Counted from the stretch's first letter, positions 1 through 8,748 are shown. The stretch: 64,000 nucleotides of DNA from Marinobacter excellens HL-55 (GCA_001314845.1 LJZQ01000006.1:83411-147410), one strand, 5' to 3'. Notes: generated by a model not told the origin, from the letters alone. Numbers and translations: made by a program.

Positions 1-2485
1 CGGGCATGGACGGCTCGGCGTTGACGACGGCACGGGATACACGGGTATCCAGCTTGGCCAGCGCGTCATCGGTGGCGGCGACCATCAGATCAAACGCCAG
101 CATCAGATCTGCTTCGCCAGCGGGAATGCGCACGGCGTGAATGTTTTCCTGATGATCGCTGATCCGGATGTGGCTGACCACTGCGCCAAACTTCTGGGCG
201 AGACCCGCTTGATCGAGCACCGATACGCCTTTGCCTTCAAGGTGCGCTGCCATGCCCAGCAGGGCACTGACGGTCACCACCCCGGTACCGCCTACGCCGG
301 TCAGCAGAATGCTGTAAGGGTTATTGCCGGTCACCGGTGTGGGTTCAGGCAGGGCGGGGAAATCCACATCCGCACGTACACCCGCCGGCTTCTTCAGTTT
401 GCCGCCTTTCACGGTGACAAAACTGGGGCAAAATCCGCGCACGCAAGAGAAGTCCTTGTTGCACGATGACTGGTCAATGGTGCGCTTGCGGCCGGCGTCG
501 GTTTCCTTGGGCAGGATCGACAGACAGTTGGACTGGATGCCGCAATCGCCACAGCCTTCGCACACGTCGGAGTGGATCATCACCCGCTGATCCGGGTCGG
601 CCAGTGTGCCGCGCTTGCGACGGCGGCGTTTCTCGGCGGCGCAGGTCTGGTCGTAGATGATCACCGAACAGCCCTCGATGTCCCTTAATTCCCGTTGCAC
701 GGCATCCAGATCTTCGCGATCGTGAAAGGTAGTGCGGTCGGCAAAGTCGGCTCTGGACGGGTACTTGTCGATATCGTCACTGACCACGGCGATGCGCCGC
801 ACGCCTTCTCCGTAAAGCTGGTGGCTGATTTGTTGCACGGTGAGGGTGCCGTCTACCGGTTGGCCGCCGGTCATGGCCACGGCATCGTTGTACAGAATTT
901 TGTAGGTGATGTTGGCGCCGGAAGCGATGGCGGCGCGAATCGCAAGTACACCGGAATGAAAGTAGGTTCCGTCGCCGAGATTCTGGAACACGTGTTTCTG
1001 GTGCGTGAACGGTGCCTGGCCCAGCCAGGTGACGCCTTCACCGCCCATCTGTGTGAACGTGTCGGTGCCCCGCTCCATCCAGGTGGCCATGTAATGGCAG
1101 CCAATGCCGCCCAGGGCGCGACTGCCCTCCGGTACCTGAGTAGAGGTGTTGTGGGGGCAGCCGGAGCAGAAGTGCGGCGTGCGTTCCAGGCGTTCCCGGG
1201 GGCTGGCCAGGCTGCTTTCTTTCTCGGTCAGGAAATCCAGGCGCTTTTGCAGGGTGTCGTTGCAAAAACGTCCGTCCAGTCGTGATGCGATCGCGCGGGC
1301 GACCATGGCCGGCGTCAACTCGGCGATCGTGGGGAGCAGGTCGTCACCTTGCTCGTCACGTTTGCCAATCACGTTGGGGCGGTTGGCGTCTTGCCAGCTG
1401 TAAAGCTGGGCTTTGAGCTGGTCCTCGATCAGCCCGCGTTTTTCTTCCACCACGAGTATTTCGTCCAGACCTTCGGCAAACTCGAAAATGCCCTCGGGCT
1501 CCAGTGGCCAAGGCATCGCTACCTTGTAGACGGTCAGTCCGATCTCTTCACGTTCATCCTGCCCCAGGCCAAGATCTGCCAATGCCTGGATCACATCCAG
1601 ATAAGCCTTGCCCGTGGTTACAATGCCCAGTCTCGGCTGGCGGGCATAGAGTACCGTGTGGTCGAGCCGGTTCGCGCGGCAGAACGCTTTGGCCGCCTCC
1701 AGCTTGTACCGTTGCAGTCGCTCTTCCTGCGCCATGGGTTTGTCAGGCCAACGGGAATTCAGGCCGCCCTCTGGCAGCTGGAAATGTTGAGGAATGCGGA
1801 TGTTGATACGGCTGAGGTCGAGATTGGCTGAGATGGACGAATCCATGTTCTCGGCCAGTGCCTTGAAACCGATCCAGCAACCGCTGAAGCGGGACATGGC
1901 CCACCCGTAGAGGCCCATATCCAGAATGTCCTGAATCCCGGCGGGGTTTAGAACCGGCATGGAAGCATCCATGAAGCCGTAGTCGCTTTGATGAGGCAGG
2001 GTGGACGATTTGCAGGCATGGTCATCGCCGGCCACCGCAAGCACGCCACCAAAATGGGAGGTGCCAGCGGCGTTGGCGTGTTTGAACACATCGCCGGTGC
2101 GGTCAACGCCCGGGCCCTTGCCGTACCAGAGTGCGAACACGCCGTCGTATTTGGCACCTTCAAAAATATTCACCTGCTGGCTGCCCCAGACGGCGGTGGC
2201 GCCGAGGTCTTCGTTTACGCCAGGCAGGAAGTGGATGTTCTTTTTGCTGAGGTAGTCGCGGGCTTTCCAGAGGACTTTGTCGAACCCACCCAGGGGCGAA
2301 CCGCGGTAACCGGAAATAAATCCTGCGGTGTTCAGACCGTTCTGTTGGTCGAGTTGGGCCTGGAGAAGCGGGAGTCTTGCGAGAGCCTGGCTGCCGTTCA
2401 TGTAGACAGAGCCGGTGTCTTTTTCCCAGACGTCGTCAAGGCTGACAGGACGCAGCCCTGTTAGGGGGCGTGAAAGATCAGACAT
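1..2485 (-). CDS. Indolepyruvate ferredoxin oxidoreductase, fused large form (3' end outside window)
   Basis: The minus-strand frame from the ATG at 2485 is open for 828 codons and runs off the left edge, so the C-terminal part is missing; fused members of this family are usually about 1,150 residues. Visible marks are GYRGSPLGG near residue 52, the CSGCPHN segment of the thiamine-diphosphate region near 438, a ferredoxin-like CEGCGDCGIQSNC cluster near 640 and a glycine-rich GVGGTGVVT starting the gamma-type domain near 728. The family oxidatively decarboxylates aryl (and probably branched-chain) 2-oxo acids to acyl-CoA with reduction of ferredoxin, in the cytoplasm. It is divergent from azlCD and has an ACGT-rich palindrome upstream. 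Family assignment is strong; the exact substrate is inferred. Confidence 0.9.
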   Translation of the reverse strand, partial: MSDLSRPLTGLRPVSLDDVWEKDTGSVYMNGSQALARLPLLQAQLDQQNGLNTAGFISGYRGSPLGGFDKVLWKARDYLSKKNIHFLPGVNEDLGATAVWGSQQVNIFEGAKYDGVFALWYGKGPGVDRTGDVFKHANAAGTSHFGGVLAVAGDDHACKSSTLPHQSDYGFMDASMPVLNPAGIQDILDMGLYGWAMSRFSGCWIGFKALAENMDSSISANLDLSRINIRIPQHFQLPEGGLNSRWPDKPMAQEERLQRYKLEAAKAFCRANRLDHTVLYARQPRLGIVTTGKAYLDVIQALADLGLGQDEREEIGLTVYKVAMPWPLEPEGIFEFAEGLDEILVVEEKRGLIEDQLKAQLYSWQDANRPNVIGKRDEQGDDLLPTIAELTPAMVARAIASRLDGRFCNDTLQKRLDFLTEKESSLASPRERLERTPHFCSGCPHNTSTQVPEGSRALGGIGCHYMATWMERGTDTFTQMGGEGVTWLGQAPFTHQKHVFQNLGDGTYFHSGVLAIRAAIASGANITYKILYNDAVAMTGGQPVDGTLTVQQISHQLYGEGVRRIAVVSDDIDKYPSRADFADRTTFHDREDLDAVQRELRDIEGCSVIIYDQTCAAEKRRRRKRGTLADPDQRVMIHSDVCEGCGDCGIQSNCLSILPKETDAGRKRTIDQSSCNKDFSCVRGFCPSFVTVKGGKLKKPAGVRADVDFPALPEPTPVTGNNPYSILLTGVGGTGVVTVSALLGMAAHLEGKGVSVLDQAGLAQKFGAVVSHIRISDHQENIHAVRIPAGEADLMLAFDLMVAATDDALAKLDTRVSRAVVNAEPSMP

Positions 2486-2788
2486 TTTGAAATCCTCTCC
2501 CACCTGGCCGGATCTCGGCGGTAGGCTCATCTTGTTTTTGTCGTTCCGGCTTTTGGCCGGCGTTTCGATTTCAGTGTCCGTCCCGAAGGATTGGCCGGGA
2601 TGCCCTTGTGGGGCTGGACAGAAAACAAGCTAGATCAAGTTTACGTTAGCGTCAACAATCAACGACGACTCAATATGGCGATAAACATGACTAGTTCATG
2701 TAACTAATTGAGCTTTCGGCATAAAAAATTGCCAGGTCACGGTTAATACCTATTCGCGTTTTTGTGCGTTACGTCATAAGTTCTAAGG
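2486..2788. other. Divergent intergenic region, oxidoreductase / azlCD
   Basis: This gap of about 300 bases separates two divergent genes. I see no small ORF with a ribosome site. It holds an imperfect 18-base palindrome (listed separately) near the middle; the azlC-proximal half is AT-rich and presumably carries the azlC promoter, but no clear -35/-10 pair stands out. Confidence 0.5.
2639..2656. promoter_or_regulatory. ACGT-rich palindromic operator candidate (LiuR-like)
   Basis: GTTTACGTTAGCGTCAAC is an 18-base palindrome with two mismatched pairs. On the minus strand it contains TTGACG, which could serve as a -35 element for the oxidoreductase, with TAGCTT 17 bases on. ACGT-centred palindromes of this type are known for MerR-family LiuR regulators of branched-chain amino-acid breakdown, which would suit both flanking genes. 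The regulator assignment is inference. Confidence 0.4.
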
Positions 2789-3529
2789 ATGTCTGCCTAC
2801 CCATATCAGTTTCAGTCGCGCAACGTGCGCCTCGAGTTTCTTCGCTTATTGCCCATCTCATTGTTTGTGGTGGCGTTTGGTGCTGCCTTTGGTTTGGCCG
2901 CGATCCAGAAGGGCCTGTCGCCGCTTGAAGCCATTCTTATGAGTACCACTGTGTTTGCGGGTGCATCGCAGTTTGCGGCAGTTGATATGTGGGGCGCGCA
3001 GGTGTCTGTGCTGCCGATGATGGCGGTGGTTTTTGCCATCAACTCCCGGCACTTGCTGATGGGTGCTTCGCTTTACCCCATGCTGAAAGACGTGCCAACA
3101 GGCCGGCGTTACGGACTGCTGTTGCTGCTGACCGATGCCAACTGGGCGGTATCGGCCCAGGATTATCAGAACGGCCGGCACAACCTTGAGGTGATTCTGG
3201 GCGGCGGACTGGTGCTCTGGCTGGCCTGGATTGTGGGTACAGCATTGGGTGTGTATTTCGGCGGTCTGTTGCAGAATCCGAAGGCTTTGGGTCTCGATAT
3301 GGTGTTGGGTTGCTTCCTGTTTGCGATGGCGCTGGGCGGCAAGAAGTCACCGCGGGTGCTGGTGGCCTGGCTGGTTGCCGGTGTAGCCTCGCTGGCGGCC
3401 TGGAAATGGTTGCCGCCCAACATGCATGTGGTCGTGGGTGCGCTTGCCGGTGGCGTAATCGGTTTATTCTGGCTGGAACCAAAGCCTCAGGAAAAACAGT
3501 CACGTGCGGAGGGCGACCATGGCCATTGA
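2789..3529 (+). CDS. azlC: AzlC family branched-chain amino acid exporter, large subunit
   Basis: The 246-residue protein has the length and hydrophobic profile of AzlC/YgaZ: a cytoplasmic start rich in arginine, the conserved stretch FAGASQFAAVD near residues 57-67, then several membrane segments and a charged C-terminus. With AzlD it forms an inner-membrane exporter of branched-chain amino acids or related compounds. Its last 11 bases overlap the azlD start, so the two are co-translated. The divergent neighbour degrades 2-oxo acids of amino acids, so the locus may balance breakdown and export of the same pool (inference). Confidence 0.88.
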   Translation: MSAYPYQFQSRNVRLEFLRLLPISLFVVAFGAAFGLAAIQKGLSPLEAILMSTTVFAGASQFAAVDMWGAQVSVLPMMAVVFAINSRHLLMGASLYPMLKDVPTGRRYGLLLLLTDANWAVSAQDYQNGRHNLEVILGGGLVLWLAWIVGTALGVYFGGLLQNPKALGLDMVLGCFLFAMALGGKKSPRVLVAWLVAGVASLAAWKWLPPNMHVVVGALAGGVIGLFWLEPKPQEKQSRAEGDHGH

Positions 3530-3830
3530 AACCACGACTCTGGGCGTACTCGGGCTGATTGCCATTATGACGTTGACCACTCTGATGACCCGCTTTGGTG
3601 GCGTGTTCATCATGTCGTTCCTGCGCATCAGCCCTCGGATCGAAAGCTTTATCAATACTATGGCCAGCTCGGTACTGATTGCGATCATTGTGCCCATGGC
3701 GGTCTCCGGTGATCTGGGTGCGCTGGCGGCACTGGTCGCGACCGGTGTGTCGATGCTGGTGATCCGAAAACCGCTGCCGGCCATTGCTATCGGTCTTCTG
3801 ACCGCCGCCCTGGTGCGTTATTTCGGGTAA
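3519..3830 (+). CDS. azlD: AzlD family branched-chain amino acid exporter, small subunit
   Basis: A small protein of 103 residues with three to four membrane segments, matching AzlD/YgaH in size and hydrophobicity. I place the start at the ATG at 3519, preceded by a GGAGGG ribosome site inside the end of azlC; a GTG at 3504 in the same frame would add five residues but lies upstream of that site. It overlaps azlC and needs it for function in known systems. No terminator is obvious after the stop. Confidence 0.85.
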   Translation: MAIETTTLGVLGLIAIMTLTTLMTRFGGVFIMSFLRISPRIESFINTMASSVLIAIIVPMAVSGDLGALAALVATGVSMLVIRKPLPAIAIGLLTAALVRYFG

Positions 3831-3916
3831 CGTTTTGATTCGGGGTTGATTAAAAACCGCTCAAGTTTTCCGGTTTGTTGCCGTTAACCCCTTAAGGTTA
3901 GTGGAGGCGCCAAACC

Positions 3917-5275
3917 ATGATTTCATCCAGTCAGATTTCCCTGTTTCAGAACAGTACCCGCCAGGTATCGGCGATGGACAGCACCCAGCTGCGCATCACC
4001 CAGCAAAATGGCGGCTTGCCTCAGCAGGGACTGCAGGCTGGGGCTACTGAATTGTCTCTGTTCCGGCAGGCGGCGTATCGCTATAGCAGTCAGGAACAAA
4101 TGGCGTTCAGCAGCGCAAGCCAGGTCAACGGCGATAACCGCACCGCCACCTTTACCAGCGCCGAACTGATCGAAAAATCCGCCGACTTGTTTCTCTTGGG
4201 CCAGCAAGCCCTGACTGTCAGCCGTGCTGCACTGGGTGGCGACGCCGTGGGCGAATCTCAGGGCAGCTTGTCGGTCACCGCCGGCAAGTACATGTTCTAT
4301 TCGGAAAGTGAAAGCCGCAGCTTTGCCTCCACCGGCAGCATCAGTTTGCAGAACGGCGAAACCATCGATTTCACCCTGTCGCTGCGTCAGTCCCAGTCTA
4401 GAACCTATGAATACTCCGAGCTGATACAGATTCAGGAGCGCCCGCTGACCGATCCACTGGTGATCAACTTCGGCGCTTCCACCGCGCGGTTGACGGATAC
4501 CCTGTTTGAATTTGATATGAACGGCGACGGCCAGACCAGTCAGTTTGCCAGCCTGGGTGCGGGCAGTGGCTACCTGGTGTTCGATCGCAACGGCAATGGC
4601 AAAGTGGACGACGGCTCCGAATTGTTCGGCCCTCAATCCGGCTCCGGTTTCGGTGAGTTGGCCAGCTTCGATGACGACGGCAACCGCTGGATAGACGCCA
4701 ACGACGAGGTGTTCAAATCCCTGTCGGTATGGGTACAGACCGCTGACGGCGGCGGTGCCTTGCGGTCGCTGGATGAGGTGGGCGTGCGGGCGCTGTATGT
4801 CGGCAGTGCCGATGACCGCTTCACCCTGACCAACCCGCAAGGCGTGCCGCTTGGCCAGATCAAGGCGTCCGGCATTTACCTGACGACCGATGGTGAAGTC
4901 CGCACACTGGAAGAACTGGACCTGGCTGAACAGAATACGGAGAAGGCTCCAGCGGAAGCGACCTCGCTCGGTTTTCGCGGCGACAATGGCGGAGGTAATG
5001 GCAACTCGAACAGTAATTCAGGCTCCAATGGTAATTCTGACGATGCCGGTCCGGTAGATGCCCGCATTGAGGCCATGCAAAAGGCCTTGGAAAAGTTGAA
5101 CGAGATCCGCGAAAAACAACAGGAATTCATTGAAGCGTCAAAAGAGCAGGGTAAGAAGAAATCCCCGCTGGATGACTATCTCAATATTATCGACCGGTTA
5201 CGTCAGCACCTGCTGAACAGCCAGGATGAAAAGAAACAGGCGGCCAGTCGTTACCTGGAATTCGCTAAGCTCTGA
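3917..5275 (+). CDS. Unknown protein with calcium-loop-like motifs and Asn/Ser/Gly linker
   Basis: A 452-residue protein I cannot assign to a characterised gene. A good ribosome site (GGAGG) precedes the ATG. Residues 1-190 are Ser/Gln-rich without a signal peptide. Around residues 198-260 there are acidic loops of the EF-hand/dockerin kind (DMNGDGQ, FDRNGNGKVDDGSELFG, FDDDGNRWIDAND); the FDxNGxGxxxDGxELFG pattern recurs in proteins linked to calcium-binding exported bacterial proteins. A Gly/Asn/Ser-rich linker (about 355-375) precedes a Lys/Glu-rich, probably helical tail. It stands alone, followed at once by palindromic repeat A. Calcium binding is inferred; the role is unknown. Confidence 0.75.
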   Translation: MISSSQISLFQNSTRQVSAMDSTQLRITQQNGGLPQQGLQAGATELSLFRQAAYRYSSQEQMAFSSASQVNGDNRTATFTSAELIEKSADLFLLGQQALTVSRAALGGDAVGESQGSLSVTAGKYMFYSESESRSFASTGSISLQNGETIDFTLSLRQSQSRTYEYSELIQIQERPLTDPLVINFGASTARLTDTLFEFDMNGDGQTSQFASLGAGSGYLVFDRNGNGKVDDGSELFGPQSGSGFGELASFDDDGNRWIDANDEVFKSLSVWVQTADGGGALRSLDEVGVRALYVGSADDRFTLTNPQGVPLGQIKASGIYLTTDGEVRTLEELDLAEQNTEKAPAEATSLGFRGDNGGGNGNSNSNSGSNGNSDDAGPVDARIEAMQKALEKLNEIREKQQEFIEASKEQGKKKSPLDDYLNIIDRLRQHLLNSQDEKKQAASRYLEFAKL

Positions 5276-5294
5276 TTATGCAGCTTGGGAGTCT

Positions 5295-5403
5295 GAACCG
5301 GTCGGGTGGGCCTTCCCAAAAAACGCTGTGAATACGTCCGTGTACGCTTGGCTCCGCCATCCATGGCTACGCACATTTTTGGGAAGGCCCACCCGACCGG
5401 TTC
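5295..5403. repeat. Palindromic element copy A (forward)
   Basis: Perfect 28-bp inverted arms at 5295-5322 and 5376-5403 enclose the family core (5323-5375) beginning ACGCTGTG and holding the second hairpin GCCAT-CC-ATGGC. It starts 20 bases after the stop of the upstream plus-strand gene and ends 9 bases before the stop of the convergent minus-strand gene, so both transcripts would carry it at their 3' ends. Confidence 0.95.
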
Positions 5404-5411
5404 TCCCGAAC

Positions 5412-6182
5412 CTACGGAGTGGATCCCGGCATCGGATTAGTATTCCGCAACGCCAGTTCGCCCAGACCGGGCAACTTGATGCCAAGGGCCAGAGGGTTAA
5501 CGCCCAGTGACAGGCCCAGGATGTTCACCTCCAGGCCCTCCCGCACCCCAGCCAATACACCGAAATAACCGCCGAGCGAGAGCTGATAGCCAGCGCCGCC
5601 AGGCGTTGAAGCACCTACTCGATTGCCCAGATAATCTTTGCCGATGGCATGGTTGGGTAGTGCCACGTTTAAATCTGGCGTTTCACGAATGACCCAGGCC
5701 ACAAAGGTGTTGCTGTTGGGGCCCGGCCAGGCTTCGTACTCTGTTGCATATGGGTAGGAGGCCACAGCCGTGTAAATGTCGGGGATCAGGGCCTTCGCTT
5801 GCTCGCCCCGTATATCCGCATACAATTCGGGCCGGGCACCGAACCAATGCCGGTCGGGATCGTCCGGGCGGGAGCTGACCACGTGTTGGCGCCAGCCAAT
5901 CACCTCGTGCACCTGATACTGATCGGCCCCTTCTTCCTTGGTGGCCACCCAGGTGTGTACCGCGAAATAACCGCGCCAGCTCCAGGCGCGGGCGCCGTAT
6001 ACCTGCACGATCGCCTCGTGAACCTGCGCCGGGTCGGGCGCGATACCCGCGCTTTCCCGGGTCGCGGTTTGCCAGCTGTTACGTTCTGGTTGGGCACCGT
6101 TCGCGGCCAGCAGAATTGGACCCGATAGCAGCAGCAATAGCGCGCTCACAAACCAGCCGGTGTACTTCAATAATCGTGTCAT
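5412..6182 (-). CDS. DUF3750 family membrane-anchored/periplasmic protein
   Basis: The product of about 256 residues begins with a hydrophobic segment (residues 7-26, WFVSALLLLLSGPILLAA) that looks like a signal peptide or anchor. The body has GARAWSWRGYFAVHTWVATK and WPGPNSNTFVAWV, the pattern I associate with DUF3750. The longest frame begins at 6365 but would overlap the preceding gene, so I prefer the ATG at 6182. The function of the family is unknown. It lies downstream of and on the same strand as the gene at 6287-6946, so the two may be co-transcribed. Confidence 0.75.
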   Translation of the reverse strand: MTRLLKYTGWFVSALLLLLSGPILLAANGAQPERNSWQTATRESAGIAPDPAQVHEAIVQVYGARAWSWRGYFAVHTWVATKEEGADQYQVHEVIGWRQHVVSSRPDDPDRHWFGARPELYADIRGEQAKALIPDIYTAVASYPYATEYEAWPGPNSNTFVAWVIRETPDLNVALPNHAIGKDYLGNRVGASTPGGAGYQLSLGGYFGVLAGVREGLEVNILGLSLGVNPLALGIKLPGLGELALRNTNPMPGSTP

Positions 6183-6286
6183 AGGCCGTGTCCGTACTGA
6201 GGAGACTACAGTGACTCTACCCCCGCAGGTATGTTCCGGATCACCCGGAATTCGAGCACGTTGTGCCGGGTACATCCCTATGAGCT

Positions 6287-6946
6287 TCAAATCGTTCGCT
6301 GGCGGATGGACGATGCCAATTGATTGATCAGATCTCGTGCGTCGCCTTCGTGCAGGCTGTGGCATTTGTCTTGCAGTACCCGCCGGTCATGGCTGGACGA
6401 GGCATTAGAGACATCTTTGAGCAGGTCCAGGTGCTGGCAGGCAGCCAGGTGCGCCTTGATTTCGGTATCAATGAGTCGGGTGCAAAGTCCTTCGACGACT
6501 TCACTGCAGAACGGCCGGTTGCGATTGAGCAGGCTCCGGGCTTCCAGGGCGGCGTGCCGCGCTTCCAGTCGTAATTCGCCTGACGCCTCGCCGGCCTCGA
6601 CTGCCCTCAGGAATATGCCGAGGCGATCGTGCAGATGCCAAATCTGGGGCCAGATTTTGTCATAGGCCTCTTTTTCAGTTCGATAGCGGGCGTCGTCCAA
6701 CGGTGAAGAGCTGTGTGCCGGAGCCGCTGAGTCGCCTGCGTGGTTGAACTGCGCCACCCGTATGTCGTCCACCTCGCGCCAAAGCGTGTCTGAACGCTCC
6801 CGCAAGGTTGCGATCTGCTCCTGGTATCGCCGACGGGAGCCCGTGCTGAGCGCGATGGCGATCAGGGCAAACAGTAGCGCACCGGCCGCGATCAGAAGCG
6901 GCCGGTTGTCTGATGACAATAGATTCCAAAGCTGGCCTGTATCCAT
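6287..6946 (-). CDS. Unknown membrane-anchored helical protein
   Basis: A 219-residue protein with one N-terminal membrane helix (about residues 17-35, LLIAAGALLFALIAIAL) followed by a polar, Arg/Glu-rich, mostly helical region. The first part after the membrane (YQEQIATLRERSDTLWREVDDI) has coiled-coil character. The C-terminal two thirds resemble no domain I recognise. The likely topology is a cytoplasmic helical domain tethered to the inner membrane. It is preceded by the 388-residue acyltransferase and followed by the DUF3750 gene, all on the minus strand with short gaps. Confidence 0.65.
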   Translation of the reverse strand: MDTGQLWNLLSSDNRPLLIAAGALLFALIAIALSTGSRRRYQEQIATLRERSDTLWREVDDIRVAQFNHAGDSAAPAHSSSPLDDARYRTEKEAYDKIWPQIWHLHDRLGIFLRAVEAGEASGELRLEARHAALEARSLLNRNRPFCSEVVEGLCTRLIDTEIKAHLAACQHLDLLKDVSNASSSHDRRVLQDKCHSLHEGDARDLINQLASSIRQRTI

Positions 6947-6994
6947 GGCGTTCGACCTCCGTCGAATTCCTGTTCCGGTGTTTCAGTATAGAGC

Positions 6995-8161
6995 TTAATC
7001 CTGCTCTTGCTGTCGGAATGGCAACGCCGCCTCGGCATCCTCGAAATAACCTGCCACATGGTCTGCTTCTTCCCGGGTAAAGTCGGCAATCGCCTCTCTG
7101 AACCCCGGGTGCAGAATACCGTGCCAGGAATGTGTCAGCACGGGCTCGAACCCTCGCACCAGTTTGTGCTCGCCCTGTGCGCCGGCGTCAAAGTGCTGGA
7201 GGCCGAGTGTCAGTGCAAGTTCGATGCCCTGGTAGTAACAGGTTTCAAAATGCAGGTGGTTGTATTCTTCCAGGCAGCCCCAGTAACGGCCGTAGAGCGT
7301 GTCTTCACCGGCCAGGAACAGTGCTCCGGCTATTATCTCGCCTTCTTGCACCGCTAAAATCAGATGCAGATGCTCCGGCATGGCTTCTCTGAGCTGTTCG
7401 AAGAATTGTTTGTTCAGGTAGGGCGATTGGCCTCGTTTCAGATACGTGGCTTGGTAAAAAACGTAAAAGGCGGACAGTGCCTGATCTGAGATGTCCCGCC
7501 CGTGAACGCGGCGAAAACCGATGCCCTGGTCTGCGACCTGGCGCCGTTCTTTGCGAATGGATTTCCGTTTGCGAGAGGTGAGCTCACCGAGGAAATCATC
7601 AAAACTCTGGTAGTCCCGATTGTGCCAGTGGAACTGGCAGCCGATGCGGTGCAATTCCTGGTCATGATGCAGCAGCGCCTGATCCGCCTTGTTCGGGAAC
7701 AGCAAATGCCAGGAGTGAGCACCGAGCTGTGTTGTCAGTCGGGTCAGCAGGTCGTCGAGTATCTGAGGTGTTAACTGCGCTCTAAGCGCATCGCTGAGCA
7801 GCAACCTGGAACCCTGAGAAGGGGTAAACGGTATGGCTATCAGGAGTTTGGGATAGTAGGGCAGGCCGTGGCGCTGGTAAGCGTCAGCCCAACCCCAGTC
7901 GAACACATATTCACCCATGGAATGGGTTTTCAGGAAGGCAGGTGCCAGGCCACAGATTTCGCCGTTTATCCGGATAATCAGATGGCTGGGCGTCCAGCCT
8001 GTTTCCGGGACCGTGCAGCCCGAGCTTTCCAGAGCCTGAAAGAACTCATAACGCAGGAAAGGATGGCTGCAACCGGCCAGTCGTTGCCAGTCCTGTTGGG
8101 GAATATCGGCAATGCTGGCACAGGTTTCCAGGGTAATCTCGGATGAAGCGGGTTCTGCCAT
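6995..8161 (-). CDS. FemAB-like / GNAT-fold N-acyltransferase (DUF482 type)
   Basis: The 388-residue protein matches the FemAB-like family (peptidogalycan biosynthesis, COG3146): it has an early SHPFLRYEFFQALESSG segment, an internal EYVFDWGWADAYQRHGLPYYPKLL motif, a FLGELTSRKRKSIRKERR basic stretch and a C-terminal HFDAGAQGEHKLVRGFEPV motif. These proteins have two GNAT-like folds and are presumed to transfer an acyl or aminoacyl group; the substrate is not known. Length is full and the ATG at 8161 is the only sensible start. The 58-base gap upstream separates it from the cpxP-like gene, so it might be read from the same promoter (inference). Confidence 0.82.
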   Translation of the reverse strand: MAEPASSEITLETCASIADIPQQDWQRLAGCSHPFLRYEFFQALESSGCTVPETGWTPSHLIIRINGEICGLAPAFLKTHSMGEYVFDWGWADAYQRHGLPYYPKLLIAIPFTPSQGSRLLLSDALRAQLTPQILDDLLTRLTTQLGAHSWHLLFPNKADQALLHHDQELHRIGCQFHWHNRDYQSFDDFLGELTSRKRKSIRKERRQVADQGIGFRRVHGRDISDQALSAFYVFYQATYLKRGQSPYLNKQFFEQLREAMPEHLHLILAVQEGEIIAGALFLAGEDTLYGRYWGCLEEYNHLHFETCYYQGIELALTLGLQHFDAGAQGEHKLVRGFEPVLTHSWHGILHPGFREAIADFTREEADHVAGYFEDAEAALPFRQQEQD

Positions 8162-8219
8162 GGTGGTATTCAGACTCTGTTAGCGATCTTCATACCATAC
8201 GACAGAACCCGCCTTGTGA

Positions 8220-8567
8220 TCACTTCTCGATGTCAGCGCAGTGCTTTTCCATCTTCTGCTGCCACTTGCCCATGCGTTCCTGATACTTTTGCTGGCGTTC
8301 CTAGTGGATCTCATTCCAAATTTCGCGTTGCTCTTCACTCAGTTGCAGGCGATCGGCCATGTCAGCCCGGTGCTGCTCCATCTCGGCGCGGCGCTCTTCG
8401 TGGTTGTGGCGGCCTTTGCCCTCGCGCATGTTTTCACACATTTCCTGTTTGTCTGCCTTGCTGTGCGAGTGCTTCTTGCCGTGATGATCAGCCATTGCAG
8501 CAGGGCTCGCAGCAAACATAGCAGCCATCAGCACACCGGCGGTGAATAAAGATGTTTTTGCTTTCAT
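8220..8567 (-). pseudogene. CpxP/Spy-like periplasmic protein with in-frame premature TAG
   Basis: The ATG at 8567 opens a typical exported protein: a signal peptide ending near AAMADHH, then a His/Lys/Glu-rich helical body with RLQLSEEQREIW, a variant of the LTxxQ motif of CpxP/Spy. At 8301-8303 there is a TAG after 88 residues. The same frame then continues for 26 codons of sensible sequence (ERQQKYQERMGKWQQKMEKHC...) to a TGA at 8220-8222. The continuation keeps the family's helical, charged composition, so the TAG looks like a recent nonsense change (for example from CAG). The shortened product might still be made. It is divergent from cpxR. Confidence 0.72.
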
Positions 8568-8659
8568 GGTGGTTACCTCGTGGGTTTGTTTTGCCTGTCA
8601 GGCGTTATCCATAGATGATCATCTTAAGCCGGAGCCCCGTCAGATGGTGTCAGCTCGGT

Positions 8660-8675
8660 GTAAAGGTTCGGTAAA
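8660..8675 (+). promoter_or_regulatory. CpxR-type box
   Basis: Two direct GTAAA repeats (8660-8664 and 8671-8675) are separated by six bases. CpxR of enterobacteria binds tandem GTAAA motifs with a short spacer; the 11-base period puts both on one face of the helix. The site lies about 75 bases before the cpxR start and about 95 before the cpxP-like start, placed to control both. Confidence 0.6.
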
Positions 8676-8748
8676 GAAAAAAGTAGTGGGCTCAGAACAG
8701 GTTACTGACCATGCTAGACTGTGGCCGGACAACGGATGAGAGAAGACT

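Noticed and set aside
695..2464. Plus-strand ORFs of 160-200 residues under the left-end gene
   Set aside because: The minus strand is one continuous 828-codon frame with family motifs; the plus-strand ORFs have no ribosome sites and are shadows.
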